A stretch of 64,000 nt of DNA from Streptomyces akebiae (GTDB lineage: Bacteria > Actinomycetota > Actinomycetes > Streptomycetales > Streptomycetaceae), in the NCBI RefSeq assembly GCF_019599145.1, contig NZ_CP080647.1:3162001-3226000 (forward strand). Reading direction: 5' to 3'. The notes beneath the pieces are model-generated. The model had not been told where the DNA came from, made no database searches, and was given only the letters and a program-made list of their open reading frames with translations. This document shows positions 50,854 to 61,878 of the stretch, piece after piece (position 1 is the first letter of the stretch; each line of letters begins with the position of its first letter). A program made the position numbers and the translations under genes.

Positions 50854-51921
50854 GTGAGTCAGGTGCGGTATGGCGAACGGTCGAGGAATCCGCTGGCGCG
50901 GACCGTGGAGTTGACCGAGGAGCAGCTGCGCAAGGGCGGCAGGATCACGCCGCTGGGCGAGCTGAACCTCGGCGCCATGGCCGAGGCGTTCCAGCGCGGG
51001 TACTGGGTCGGGGGCGGCGGAACGGAACGCCCGCTGACGCGGCTGCCGAACGGCCCCGGGGTCGTCCCGGTGACCCGTATCACCGGCACCTCCACGCCGG
51101 TGAAGGTGCGGCAGGCCGCCGAGTTCGCCCACCGGCTGGGGGAGTTGGCGGTACGGCGATGCGGTGGACCGGTGCAGGTGGCCGCCCTGGCGGACCGGGC
51201 CAGGGCCGAGGGCGTACCCCTGTGGATCGCGCGGCGGTACGCGGCGGGCCCCGCCGGTCCGGTGACCGTCGCCGTGGACCGACGTCTGGTACGCGTCGAC
51301 GTGTGGGGGCCGCACGCTCCCGTCGTACGGATCCGGGCCCCACACGGCTTCCACAGCCAAGCCCCGGAACCGTCCAAGGGCCTGCTGTTGACCGTCGGCG
51401 ACGTCACGGCCCGACTCGTCCTCACGAAGCGGCTGCGCAAGTCGAAGAGCTCCGTGGAAGTGCGGCTGCCCGGGGGCCACTGGGTGCTGTGCCGGGAGAG
51501 CGGGAAGAGTTCATGGCTGCTGCGCGACGAGCGCCGCGTCGCCCTGCTGACCCGTCCGCCACGCCGCCAGGTACTCGATCCGGGCTCGGTGCTGTTGCCG
51601 CTGGCACCCGTGCACCACGAGAGCGCCGACCCCCTGGACGCCGTCATGGCCCATGTCTTCTCCGTCGCCTTCGGGCTCGGGGACACGACAGGTCTGGCCC
51701 GCTTCCCGGCGAACCGCAAGCGCCCGGCGCGCGAGAGCGAACCGATCGCCCTCGACGAGTGGTGGGACCGCACCTGGTTCAGCAACCTCGGCAACAGCAG
51801 CGACGACAACGAGCCCGGCGGCGGCGACGGCTGGGGCTCGGACGGCGGAGACGGCGGAGACTCGGGCGGCGGAGACGGCGGGGGTGGCGGGGACGGCGGT
51901 GGGGGTGGCGGCGGCGACTAG
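50854..51921 (+). CDS. Hypothetical protein with Gly/Asp-rich tail
   Basis: A 355-residue protein that I do not recognise. It has no signal peptide or membrane helix. The body is beta-rich (VDRRLVRVDVWGPHAPVVRI, VRLPGGHWVLCRESGKSSWL, LRDERRVALLTRPP). A conserved-looking helix PLDAVMAHVFSVAFGLGD leads to a tail of about 40 Gly, Asp and Ser. The body recalls phospholipid-scramblase-like (Tubby/LURP) strands, but this is only an impression. GTG 50854 is the assumed start. The immunity-like gene follows 50 bases later, yet no nuclease motif is visible. Confidence 0.65.
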   Translation: MSQVRYGERSRNPLARTVELTEEQLRKGGRITPLGELNLGAMAEAFQRGYWVGGGGTERPLTRLPNGPGVVPVTRITGTSTPVKVRQAAEFAHRLGELAVRRCGGPVQVAALADRARAEGVPLWIARRYAAGPAGPVTVAVDRRLVRVDVWGPHAPVVRIRAPHGFHSQAPEPSKGLLLTVGDVTARLVLTKRLRKSKSSVEVRLPGGHWVLCRESGKSSWLLRDERRVALLTRPPRRQVLDPGSVLLPLAPVHHESADPLDAVMAHVFSVAFGLGDTTGLARFPANRKRPARESEPIALDEWWDRTWFSNLGNSSDDNEPGGGDGWGSDGGDGGDSGGGDGGGGGDGGGGGGGD

Positions 51922-51971
51922 GTGACCGTCGCCATCACGCTCCGCCACGGTAGACGCGCCAGAAAGGCCTG

Positions 51972-52202
51972 ATGAGTGCAGTGAAGATGAGCCGCGCGGA
52001 GGCGGTCGCGCTCGTGCGGCGGATCATGGAAGCGGACTACGCCTCCGACGACGAGGTGGCCGACTGGCTGAATCGACTCGACAGAGCCTTGGCGTGCCCG
52101 TCCGGTCACGTCAGCGACTTGGTCTTCTGGCCGCCGGAGCGGGAGCTTTCGGCGGATGAGGTGGTCGATCAGGCTCTGTCGGATCGAGCGATCGCGCTGT
52201 GA
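51972..52202 (+). CDS. Colicin-DNase-immunity-like (Im9/pyocin immunity family) protein
   Basis: A 76-residue acidic helical protein. SRAEAVALVRRIMEADYASD, EVADWLNRLDRALACPSGHV and SDLVFWPPERELSADEVVDQ match the pattern of Im2/Im9 proteins, whose key segment is EHPSGSDLIYYP followed by a short helix. Immunity proteins of this family bind and block HNH-type DNase domains. No HNH toxin is visible next to it, so it is either an orphan immunity gene or serves another role. The ATG has AAAGG upstream. Confidence 0.7.
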   Translation: MSAVKMSRAEAVALVRRIMEADYASDDEVADWLNRLDRALACPSGHVSDLVFWPPERELSADEVVDQALSDRAIAL

Positions 52203-52251
52203 GGCCGGGGACTCAGCCGCGAAGGTGGCGAAGACCTGACCGATCTCCCTG

Positions 52252-52872
52252 TCAACAGCCGCCAGGCTGACTGGTTGCGCGCAGCGCCTGGAGCATGCGC
52301 TTCAGTGCGGCCGCGGTGTCTGCGAGGTCCTCAGGACCGGAGGACGAGGACGCCAGCCAGAGTGCCGCCTCGTTCATCGCCCCCGACAGCAGATGGGCCA
52401 GGGGCGGGACGGGCTGCGGGGTGATGACCCCCGACTCGACGAGTGAGGTCAGGGCCTCGGCGAGATGGCGGGCCGACGCGGCCTCGTCCATCGCCCGCCA
52501 TTCACTCCAGCCCAGCACGGCCGGGCCGTCCACCAGCATGATCCGCTGTGTCTCCGGTGCGGTGGCCGCGGCGAGGAACTCCTGACAGCCGGCCGTCAAC
52601 TGCGTCCACGGATCATCCTGAGCCTCGGCGGCCGCGGCCACCCGTCGGCCCACTTCCTGCTGGGCCTCCTCAAGCACTGCCCGGAAAAGATCCGTCTTGC
52701 CACCAGGGAAGTGGTGGTAGAGCGCTCCCTTCGTCACCCCGGCCGCGTGTACGAGCTCCGCCAGTCCCACTGCGGCATACCCGCGTTCCGAGAACAGCCG
52801 CCTGCTCTCCCGCAACAGCGCCTGCCTGGTCTGTTCCCGCTGCTGCGCCCGGACGCCCTGCTGCCGCATCAC
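52252..52872 (-). CDS. TetR-family repressor
   Basis: A 206-residue regulator. The N-terminal HTH is REQTRQALLRESRRLFSERG, then VGLAELVHAAGVTKGALYHH and FPGGKTDLFRAVLEEA, a classic TetR pattern. The C-terminal domain (FLAAATAPETQRIMLVDGPA, VLGWSEWRAMDEA) is of the TetR_C_33-like type. ATG 52872 or 52869 may start it. It is divergent from a VOC-family gene, with two palindromes in the 77-bp gap, which suggests repression of both genes. Confidence 0.92.
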   Translation of the reverse strand: MMRQQGVRAQQREQTRQALLRESRRLFSERGYAAVGLAELVHAAGVTKGALYHHFPGGKTDLFRAVLEEAQQEVGRRVAAAAEAQDDPWTQLTAGCQEFLAAATAPETQRIMLVDGPAVLGWSEWRAMDEAASARHLAEALTSLVESGVITPQPVPPLAHLLSGAMNEAALWLASSSSGPEDLADTAAALKRMLQALRATSQPGGC

Positions 52873-52881
52873 ACCACCTCA

Positions 52882-52930
52882 TTGACATACCGACGGTACG
52901 TCAATAGCTTACCGACATACCGACGGTATG
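52882..52930. promoter_or_regulatory. Two palindromic TetR operators, centres 30 bp apart
   Basis: Site 1 (52882-52904) pairs TTGACATACCG with CGGTACGTCAA around one base, with one mismatch. Site 2 (52916-52930) is CATACCG-A-CGGTATG, a perfect 15-bp palindrome. They share the ATACCGACGGTA core and lie about three helical turns apart, on one face of the DNA. They fill the space between the divergent starts. Confidence 0.8.
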
Positions 52931-52949
52931 CGAAAAGGGAGTTGTCGTG

Positions 52950-53360
52950 ATGAGGCTGACCAGTTTGTATCCGGTGATCTGCACGGCCCGGCTGAAAGAG
53001 TCCCGCGACTTCTACACGCGCCTGCTGGGGTTCAGCACGACCTTCGAGGCGGACTGGTACATCAGCCTGCGGCACCCGGGGGAGGTCGGTTACGAACTCG
53101 CTCTCCTCGACCACACCCATCCCACGCTCCCGGAGGACTACCGCACCCCCGCCCAGGGTCTGCTGCTCAACTTCGAAGTCGAGGACGTGGACGCGGAATG
53201 GCACCGGCTGGTCACCCGCGAGAAGCTCCGGCCCCTCCTCGATCTGCGCACCGAGGACTTCGGGCAGCGGCACTTCATCGTCGCCGACCCCAACGGCGTC
53301 CTGATCGACATCATCACGCCGATCGCTCCCACCGCCGAATACGCCGAGCAGTACGTCTAG
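52950..53360 (+). CDS. VOC/glyoxalase-fold protein
   Basis: A 136-residue protein of the vicinal-oxygen-chelate superfamily. [20 protein letters not shown] and [20 protein letters not shown] give the first beta-alpha-beta-beta-beta unit; [20 protein letters not shown] and [18 protein letters not shown] give the second. It may bind or inactivate a small molecule, as bleomycin-resistance and dioxygenase-like members do. AAGGGAG supports ATG 52950; GTG 52947 is also possible. The TetR operators lie over its promoter. Confidence 0.9.
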   Translation: MRLTSLYPVICTARLKESRDFYTRLLGFSTTFEADWYISLRHPGEVGYELALLDHTHPTLPEDYRTPAQGLLLNFEVEDVDAEWHRLVTREKLRPLLDLRTEDFGQRHFIVADPNGVLIDIITPIAPTAEYAEQYV

Positions 53361-53527
53361 CGACTCAGCGCCCGCATGGCCCCACGCTCGATGCGTGAAG
53401 GATCGGAGAGGGAGCGGTGAGAGCGAAGGACCGGTCTTGGCGGTCATCGGCCCGCGCGAACACGTTCTCAGTCGCTTCACCGCCGCGCAGCGGGCGAGGT
53501 GCGCCGCGCGCACCCCGCCCGCTCGAC

Positions 53528-56164
53528 TCAGCGCATCAGCACACCCGCCCCCTCCCCCAACTCCTCCGAAGGCACCACCACCAGGCCCAGTTCGGCGGAC
53601 GAGGCCAGGAGGCGGTGGGTCGGGAGGATGCGGACCGTGTAGCCGAAGGAGCCCGTGCGGTCCAGGGAGAGTGGGCCCTCGTAGATCCAGCGGCCCTCAC
53701 CGTCGGGGCCGCTCGCCGGCTTCAGCGGGACGCAGGTCGCGTCCGTGATGCGGTCCTCGGCGTCCACCCGGCCGGAGACGGCCTGGACCTCGACGTCGTC
53801 CGGGACCAGGTCGCCGAGGCCGACCCGGACCCGGAGCACGAGGGTCGCGCCCAGCTCGGCGGCCGTACTGAGCGGGGCCGCCGAGGTCTCCACATGGTCC
53901 ACGCTCACCCGGTGCCAGGCGCCCCGCACCCGCGCCTTCCACTCGGACAGTTCGCGGGCCACGTCCGGTGACAGGGCGCGGTGGGCGCGGGCGGCCGGGG
54001 CGTAGAGGCGGTCCACGTACTCCCGCACCATGCGGCCCGCCAGCACCTTCGGCCCCAGATGCGTGAGCGTCTCGCGGACCATCTCGATCCAGCGGTCGGG
54101 CAGACCGCCCTGGCCGCGCTCGTAGAAGCGGGGGGCCACCCGCCCTTCCAGCAGGTCGTAGAGCGCCGCCGCCTCCACGTCGTCCCGGCGGTCCTGGTCC
54201 TCGTCCGTCGCCGTCCCGTCCGCCGTCGGGATCGCCCAGCCGAAGTCCGGCCGGAACCATTCGTCCCACCAGCCGTCCAGGACGGAGAGATTGAGACAGC
54301 CGTTGAGCGCCGCCTTCATCCCGCTCGTCCCGCACGCCTCCAGCGGGCGCAGCGGATTGTTCAGCCACACGTCGCACCCCGGATACAGCTTCTGCGCCAT
54401 CGCCATGCCGTAGTCGGGGAGGAACACGATCCGGTGGCGGACGCGCGGGTCGTCCGCGAACCGCACCAGCTCCTGGATCAGGCGTTTTCCGCCGTCGTCC
54501 GCCGGGTGCGCCTTGCCCGCGATCACGATCTGGATCGGGCGTTCCGGGTGGAGCAGCAGCTCCATCAGACGGTCCTGGTCGCGCAGCATCAGCGTCAGAC
54601 GCTTGTACGAGGGGACGCGGCGGGCGAAGCCGATCGTGAGGACGTCCGGGTCCAGGACCCCATCGATCCAGCCCAACTCCGCCGAGCCGGCACCGCGCTG
54701 CCGCCAGGAGGCGTACAGGCGTTCCCTTACCTCGACGACCAGTTGTTCGCGCAGATCGCGGCGGAGGTCCCAGATGTCCTGGTCGGAGATGTCACCGACG
54801 GCGTCCCAGCGCTCGGAGCCGCCGACGGACATGGCGTCCTCGGTCCGTTCGGCGCCGATCTGCCGGGCGCCGAGCCGGAAGACCTCCGGGGCCACCCAGG
54901 TCGGGGCGTGCACGCCGTTCGTCACCGAGGTGATGGGGACCTCGTCCGGGTCGAAGCCCGGCCACAGGCCGGAGAACATCTCCCGGCTGACCTGCCCGTG
55001 CAGCAGCGAGACCCCGTTGGCGCGCTGGGCGAGCCGGAGCCCCATCACGGCCATGTTGAAGACGTTCGGGTCGCCGCCCGGATACGTCTCCATGCCGAGC
55101 CCCAGGATGCGTCCCACGTCGATGCGCGGGAGTTCGGCGTCCGGGCCGAAGTGGCGGGCGACCAGTTCACGGTCGAAGCGGTCGATGCCGGCCGGGACGG
55201 GGGTGTGCGTGGTGAAGACGGTGCCGGAGCGGACCGCCTCCAGGGCGGCGTCGAAGTCGAGCCCCTCGTCGCCGAGCTCGGCGATGCGTTCCAGGCCGAG
55301 GAAGCCGGCGTGGCCCTCGTTGGTGTGGAAGACCTCGGGCCCGGCGTGACCGGTGAGCCTGCAGTACGTGCGGACGGCCCGGACACCCCCTATGCCGAGC
55401 AGCATCTCCTGGAGGAGCCGGTGTTCGCTGCCGCCGCCGTAGAGCCGGTCGGTCACCCCGCGTTCGCCGAGGTCGTTCTCCTCGACGTCCGAGTCGAGCA
55501 GCAGCAGCGGCACCCGGCCCACCTGGGCCTCCCAGATCCGGGCGTGCAGCCGACGGCCGCCGGGGAGCGCCAGGCCGACCTGCGCCTGGGTGCCGTCGGC
55601 CTCCTGGAGCGGGACCAGGGGCAGTTCGTTCGGGTCGAGCACCGGATAGTGCTCCTGCTGCCAGCCGTCCCGGGACAGGGACTGGCGGAAGTAGCCGTGC
55701 CGATAGAGCAGGCCGACGCCGATCAGCGGGACACCGAGGTCGCTGGCCGCCTTCAGATGGTCGCCGGCGAGGATGCCGAGGCCGCCGGAGTACTGCGGCA
55801 GCGCGGCCGTGATGCCGAACTCGGGCGAGAAGTAGGCGATGGCGGCCGGGAGTTCGGCACTCTGCGCCTGCCCCTGGTACCAGCGGTCGCCGGTGACGTA
55901 GTCGCGCAGGTCGTCGGCGGCGGCGGTCAGCCGGCGCAGAAAGCGCCGGTCCTCGGCGAGTTCGGCCAGACGCCGGACGGAGACGGAGCCGAGGAGCCGT
56001 ACGGGATCGCCGCCGGACGCGGCCCAGCACTCGGGATCGACCGACTGGAAGAGGTCACGGGTCTCCGGGTGCCAGGACCAGCGCAGATTGCGCGCCAGTT
56101 CGCTGAGCGGGTGGAGGGCTTCGGGCAGGACGGGTCGGACGGTGAATCTGCGGATGGCCTTCAC
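53528..56164 (-). CDS. glgP: Alpha-glucan (glycogen/maltodextrin) phosphorylase
   Basis: An 878-residue GT35 enzyme of the short alpha-glucan phosphorylase type. Key segments are AIAYFSPEFGITAALPQYSG, GLGILAGDHLKAASDLGVPL, VFHTNEGHAGFLGLERIAEL and TSVTNGVHAPTWVAPEVF. The pyridoxal-phosphate lysine lies in ACGTSGMKAALNGCLNLSVL. It releases glucose 1-phosphate from alpha-1,4-glucans. GTG 56164 begins KAIRRFTVRPVLPEAL, the usual N-terminus; GTG 56179 is an alternative. It is divergent from a secreted protease and near the glgE operon. Confidence 0.95.
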   Translation of the reverse strand: MKAIRRFTVRPVLPEALHPLSELARNLRWSWHPETRDLFQSVDPECWAASGGDPVRLLGSVSVRRLAELAEDRRFLRRLTAAADDLRDYVTGDRWYQGQAQSAELPAAIAYFSPEFGITAALPQYSGGLGILAGDHLKAASDLGVPLIGVGLLYRHGYFRQSLSRDGWQQEHYPVLDPNELPLVPLQEADGTQAQVGLALPGGRRLHARIWEAQVGRVPLLLLDSDVEENDLGERGVTDRLYGGGSEHRLLQEMLLGIGGVRAVRTYCRLTGHAGPEVFHTNEGHAGFLGLERIAELGDEGLDFDAALEAVRSGTVFTTHTPVPAGIDRFDRELVARHFGPDAELPRIDVGRILGLGMETYPGGDPNVFNMAVMGLRLAQRANGVSLLHGQVSREMFSGLWPGFDPDEVPITSVTNGVHAPTWVAPEVFRLGARQIGAERTEDAMSVGGSERWDAVGDISDQDIWDLRRDLREQLVVEVRERLYASWRQRGAGSAELGWIDGVLDPDVLTIGFARRVPSYKRLTLMLRDQDRLMELLLHPERPIQIVIAGKAHPADDGGKRLIQELVRFADDPRVRHRIVFLPDYGMAMAQKLYPGCDVWLNNPLRPLEACGTSGMKAALNGCLNLSVLDGWWDEWFRPDFGWAIPTADGTATDEDQDRRDDVEAAALYDLLEGRVAPRFYERGQGGLPDRWIEMVRETLTHLGPKVLAGRMVREYVDRLYAPAARAHRALSPDVARELSEWKARVRGAWHRVSVDHVETSAAPLSTAAELGATLVLRVRVGLGDLVPDDVEVQAVSGRVDAEDRITDATCVPLKPASGPDGEGRWIYEGPLSLDRTGSFGYTVRILPTHRLLASSAELGLVVVPSEELGEGAGVLMR

Positions 56165-56260
56165 AGAGGATTCCACCTTCGCGCCAGGACGTACGGGCCG
56201 GGGGACGCACTCCGCTGTGCGCCGTTCGTCACCCCCGACGGTAGCGGCGCGGGGGCCGTG

Positions 56261-56302
56261 GCAACTACGGCGCGTCCCTCCGTATGCAATTACGGCGCAT
56301 CC
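56261..56302. promoter_or_regulatory. 17-bp direct repeat GCAAYTACGGCGCRTCC (two copies, 25-bp period)
   Basis: Copies lie at 56261-56277 and 56286-56302, about 100 bases upstream of the glgP start. The 25-bp step is close to two and a half helical turns. They may be operators for glgP. The rest of the 344-bp gap between glgP and the protease gene shows nothing I can support. Confidence 0.5.
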
Positions 56303-56508
56303 GTACCCCGGCCTCCCGGCGGGGCAGTCCGCTCCGGCCCGTTCAGTCCTGAATTCGCCGCAACCCCGCAGCAACCTTCACATGTACCCCACGGGCGATA
56401 TTGGCTGATTCCACCCCTCTGCGCGGCCTTGTGGCGCTTCACACCGCACGAGAGGCTTCCGGTGAACCCCGGTGTGGGAGCGCTGGGTCGAGGAGGGGGT
56501 TCTCAGAC

Positions 56509-57720
56509 ATGCACCAGCCGGCAGAGGCGAGAAACGGGCGTGCGCGCCGGGCGGGCGGGTTCACGGCGGTGATGACGGCCGCGGTGCTTTCGGCCATCAG
56601 TCTGCCCGCGCACGCCGCACCGGAGGGGTTCGTCCACGGCGCCGGTGATCCCGGTTCCGTCAACGGCAGTTACATCGTCACCCTCAAACCGGGAACGAAG
56701 GCCCCGTCGACAGAGGGAAGGGGCATAGCGTCGAAGTACGGGGCGAAAATACGCCATATGTACAGCACCGCCCTGAACGGCTACTCCGTGACGGTCGGTG
56801 AGAAACAGGCCAGGCGGCTCGCGGCGGACTCCCGCGTGGCGTCGGTCGTCCAGGACACGAAGGTCACGTACGACGGCCGTCGGGCCGACCCGCCCTCATG
56901 GGGGCTGGACCGCGTCGACCAGCCGAACCTGCCGCTCGACAAGAGCTACACCTGGCCGAGGTCGGCGGGCAGGGGCGTCACCGTGTACGTGATCGACACC
57001 GGCGTACGGATCACCCACAAGGACTTCGGCGGACGGGCGAGCAACGGCTGGGACTTCGTACAGAACGACCGGACGGCCCAGGACGGCAACGGCCACGGCA
57101 CCCATGTCGCGGGGACCGTCGCCGGCACCGCGTACGGGGTCGCCAAGAAGGCGAAGGTCGTCGCCGTACGCGTGCTCGACGACGCGGGCGGGGGGACGAC
57201 CGCCCAGGTCATCGCGGGTATCGACTGGGTCACCGCGCACGCGAGGAAACCGGCCGTGGCCAACATGAGCCTCGGCGGCCCGGGCAACGCGCAACTCGAC
57301 GCGGCCGTACGCAACTCCATAGCCTCCGGGGTCACCTACACGGTGGCCGCGGGCAACGACGGACGCGCCGCGGGCCTCTACTCACCCGCCCGCGTCAAGC
57401 AGGCGATCACGGTCGGCGCCACCGACCGTGAGGACGTCCGCGCCGACTTCTCGAACTGGGGCCCGAGCCTGGACCTGTTCGCGCCCGGGAGGTCCATCAC
57501 CTCGGCCTCCCACCGGGGCGACACCGCGAAGGCGACCCACTCCGGTACGTCGATGGCCTCGCCGCACGCCGCGGGCGCGGCGGCCCTGTATCTGGCCGAC
57601 CGGCCACGGGCCGCTCCGGCGGAGGTGGCCAAGGCGTTGGTGGAGGGTGCGGTTTCGGGCAAGGTCAAGGACAGATATCCGGGCTCCCCGAACAGGCTTC
57701 TCCTCGTCGACAACCTGTAG
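56509..57720 (+). CDS. Secreted subtilisin-like (S8) serine protease
   Basis: A 403-residue pre-pro-protease. A signal peptide ends near AHA (residue 37), then an I9 inhibitor prodomain (GSYIVTLKPGTKAPSTEGRG, NGYSVTVGEKQARRLAADSR). The catalytic triad is Asp163 (VIDTGVRITH), His196 (NGHGTHVAGT) and Ser348 (GTSMASPHAAG), with oxyanion Asn in AAGNDGRA. It stops soon after the catalytic domain, like other Streptomyces proteinase-K-type enzymes. GAGGAGGGGG lies upstream of the ATG. A strong terminator follows the stop. Confidence 0.94.
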   Translation: MHQPAEARNGRARRAGGFTAVMTAAVLSAISLPAHAAPEGFVHGAGDPGSVNGSYIVTLKPGTKAPSTEGRGIASKYGAKIRHMYSTALNGYSVTVGEKQARRLAADSRVASVVQDTKVTYDGRRADPPSWGLDRVDQPNLPLDKSYTWPRSAGRGVTVYVIDTGVRITHKDFGGRASNGWDFVQNDRTAQDGNGHGTHVAGTVAGTAYGVAKKAKVVAVRVLDDAGGGTTAQVIAGIDWVTAHARKPAVANMSLGGPGNAQLDAAVRNSIASGVTYTVAAGNDGRAAGLYSPARVKQAITVGATDREDVRADFSNWGPSLDLFAPGRSITSASHRGDTAKATHSGTSMASPHAAGAAALYLADRPRAAPAEVAKALVEGAVSGKVKDRYPGSPNRLLLVDNL

Positions 57721-57770
57721 GAGCCCGTAACACCACAGGTGAACGGCTCTTTACCGAGAGCGACTACAGT

Positions 57771-57803
57771 GACCGGCCTCGACCCCTTCGGACGAGGCCG
57801 GTC
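57771..57803 (+). terminator. 11-bp stem terminator after the subtilisin gene
   Basis: GACCGGCCTCG (57771-57781) pairs perfectly with CGAGGCCGGTC (57793-57803) and is followed by TTGTGTGT. It ends the protease transcript before the glgE operon. Confidence 0.75.
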
Positions 57804-57949
57804 TTGTGTGTAGACATACGCGTGAGTAGTTAACAAAGTGCCGGAATGCCCACCCGCACTGTGTGGGAAGGCTCCACCGGTACGTCCCGCTGGCCCCACC
57901 TCCCCACACCCTCATCCGCCCACCCACGTTGACGCGGACAGGAGCGGTC

Positions 57950-60084
57950 ATGCCCGCCACGCACCACTCGTCAGCACCCCCGACGACCAGTACCACCCCC
58001 GCCCCACCCGACAGCACCGCCGCACGCCCCGCACGCCGGGCGCACACCGGCCCGCCCGCGCCCTCCTCGGCGCCCCCGACACCCCCGGCGACCCCGGGCG
58101 CTCCCACCATCGGACGGATACCGGTCCTCGATGTGCGGCCGACCGTCCACCACGGCCGCCGACCGGCGAAGGCCGTCGTGGGCGAGGCCTTCGAGGTCTC
58201 GGCCGTCGTCATCCGGGAGGGCCACGACGCGGTCGCCGCCAATGTCGTGCTCCGGGACCCGGAGGGCCGCCCGGCCGGGTGGACCCCGATGCGCGAACTC
58301 GCCCCCGGCACCGACCGCCTGGGCGCCACCGTCTCCGTTCCGAGCGAGGGCGTCTGGTCGTACGCCGTGGAAGGCTGGGGCGACCCGGTCACCACCTGGC
58401 GCCACCACGCCCGCATCAAGGTCCCGGCCGGCATCGACACCGAACTGGTGCTGGAGGAGGGCGCCGGTCTCCACGAGCGCGCCGCCGCCGGGGTGCCCGA
58501 GGGCGAGAGCGGACGAGGCACCCTGCTCGCCGCCGTAGCAGCGCTCCGGGACACCGCACGGCCCGCCTCGGCCCGTCTGGCGGCGGCGTTGGCGCCGGAG
58601 GTGGACGAGGTCCTCACGCGTCATCCCCTGCGGGAACTGGTCACGTCCTCCGAGCCGTTGCCCCTGCTGGTGGAGCGCGAGCGGGCGCTGTTCGGCTCCT
58701 GGTACGAGTTCTTCCCCCGTTCCGAGGGCACCCCCGAGCAGCCCCACGGAACCTTCCGCACCGCCGCCCGACGCCTCCCGGCCATCGCCGCCATGGGCTT
58801 CGACGTCGTCTACCTGCCCCCCATCCACCCCATCGGCACCACCTACCGCAAGGGCCGCAACAACACCCTCTCCCCCACCCCCGACGACGTCGGCGTGCCC
58901 TGGGCGATCGGCTCCCCCGAGGGCGGCCACGACACCGTCCACCCGGACCTGGGCACCCTCGACGACTTCGACCACTTCGTCGCCGAAGCACGCGCCCTGG
59001 GCATGGAGATCGCCCTCGACTTCGCCCTGCAGTGCTCGCCCGACCACCCCTGGGTGGACAAGCACCCCGAGTGGTTCCACCACCGCCCCGACGGCACCAT
59101 CGCCTACGCCGAGAACCCGCCCAAGAAGTACCAGGACATCTACCCCATCGCCTTCGACGCCGACATGCCCGGCCTCATCACCGAGACCTGCCGGATCCTG
59201 CGCCACTGGATGGACCACGGCGTGCGCATCTTCCGCGTCGACAACCCCCACACCAAACCGGTCGTCTTCTGGGAACAGGTCATCGCCCGGATCAACGCCA
59301 CCGACCCCGACGTCATCTTCCTCGCCGAGGCCTTCACCCGCCCCGCGATGATGCACACCCTGGCCGCCACCGGCTTCCAGCAGTCCTACACCTACTTCAC
59401 CTGGCGCAACACCAAAGCCGAACTCACCGACTACGCCACCGAACTCGCCGGCGAAGCCGCCGCCTACATGCGCCCCAACTTCTTCGTCAACACCCCCGAC
59501 ATCCTCCACGCCTTCCTCCAGGAAGGCGGCCGCCCCGCCTTCGAACTCCGCGCCGTCCTCGCCGCCACCCTCTCCCCCACCTGGGGCGTCTACTCCGGCT
59601 ACGAACTGTGCGAGAACACCCCCCTCAAACCCGGCAGCGAGGAATACCTCGACTCCGAGAAATACCAACTCCGCCCCCGCGACTGGGACGCGGCAGAACG
59701 CGACGGACGTACCATCGCCCCACTGCTCGGCAAGCTCAACGAGATCAGGCGTCGGAGCCCGGCGCTGCGTCAGTTGCGGGATCTGCACTTCCACCACGCC
59801 GACCAGGAAGCGGTGATCATCTACTCGAAGCGCGCGGGCTCGAACACGGTTCTGGTGGTGGTCAACCTCGACCCCCACCACACCCAGGAGGCCACGGTCT
59901 CGTTGGACATGCCGCGACTCGGCCTGGACTGGCATGAGTCCGTGCTGGTGCGCGACGAGCTCACCGGCGAGGTCTACACCTGGGGCAGGAACAACTACGT
60001 ACGTCTGGAACCGGGCCGCACACCCGCCCACGTACTGACCGTCCTGCGACCGTCCAACCCGCAGATCGGGGGGTCACCCACACA

Positions 60085-60088
<4 letters not shown>
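57950..60088 (+). CDS. glgE: Maltosyltransferase GlgE (alpha-1,4-glucan:maltose-1-phosphate)
   Basis: A 712-residue GH13_3 enzyme. The catalytic nucleophile is Asp431 (RIFRVDNPHTKP) and the acid/base is Glu460 (FLAEAFTRP); their spacing of 29 equals that of S. coelicolor GlgE (394/423). It extends alpha-1,4-glucans with maltosyl units from maltose 1-phosphate. The N-terminus has a ~50-residue Pro/Thr/Ala-rich disordered extension that makes it longer than the 675-residue S. coelicolor enzyme as I recall it. GGAG precedes ATG 57950. Its stop overlaps the ATG of treS (ATGA). Confidence 0.96.
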
Positions 60089-61785
<1,697 letters not shown>

Positions 61786-61878
61786 GCCCGACCGGAACTC
61801 CGGGCGGGCCGGTTTCCCCCGGCCCGCCCGGGGCACGCAGACAGGAACACCCCGCCCCCGGGGAAAGGACGCGATTCC

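Noticed and set aside
51653..51925. Alternative frames over the Gly/Asp-rich tail of the 50854-51921 gene
   Set aside because: They arise from repetitive GGCGGAGACGGC-type sequence and have no independent start signal.
50854..52202. A toxin-immunity pair formed by the hypothetical protein and the Im9-like protein
   Set aside because: The upstream protein shows no HNH or other nuclease motif and no colicin-type domains, so the pairing is not supported, although adjacency is noted.
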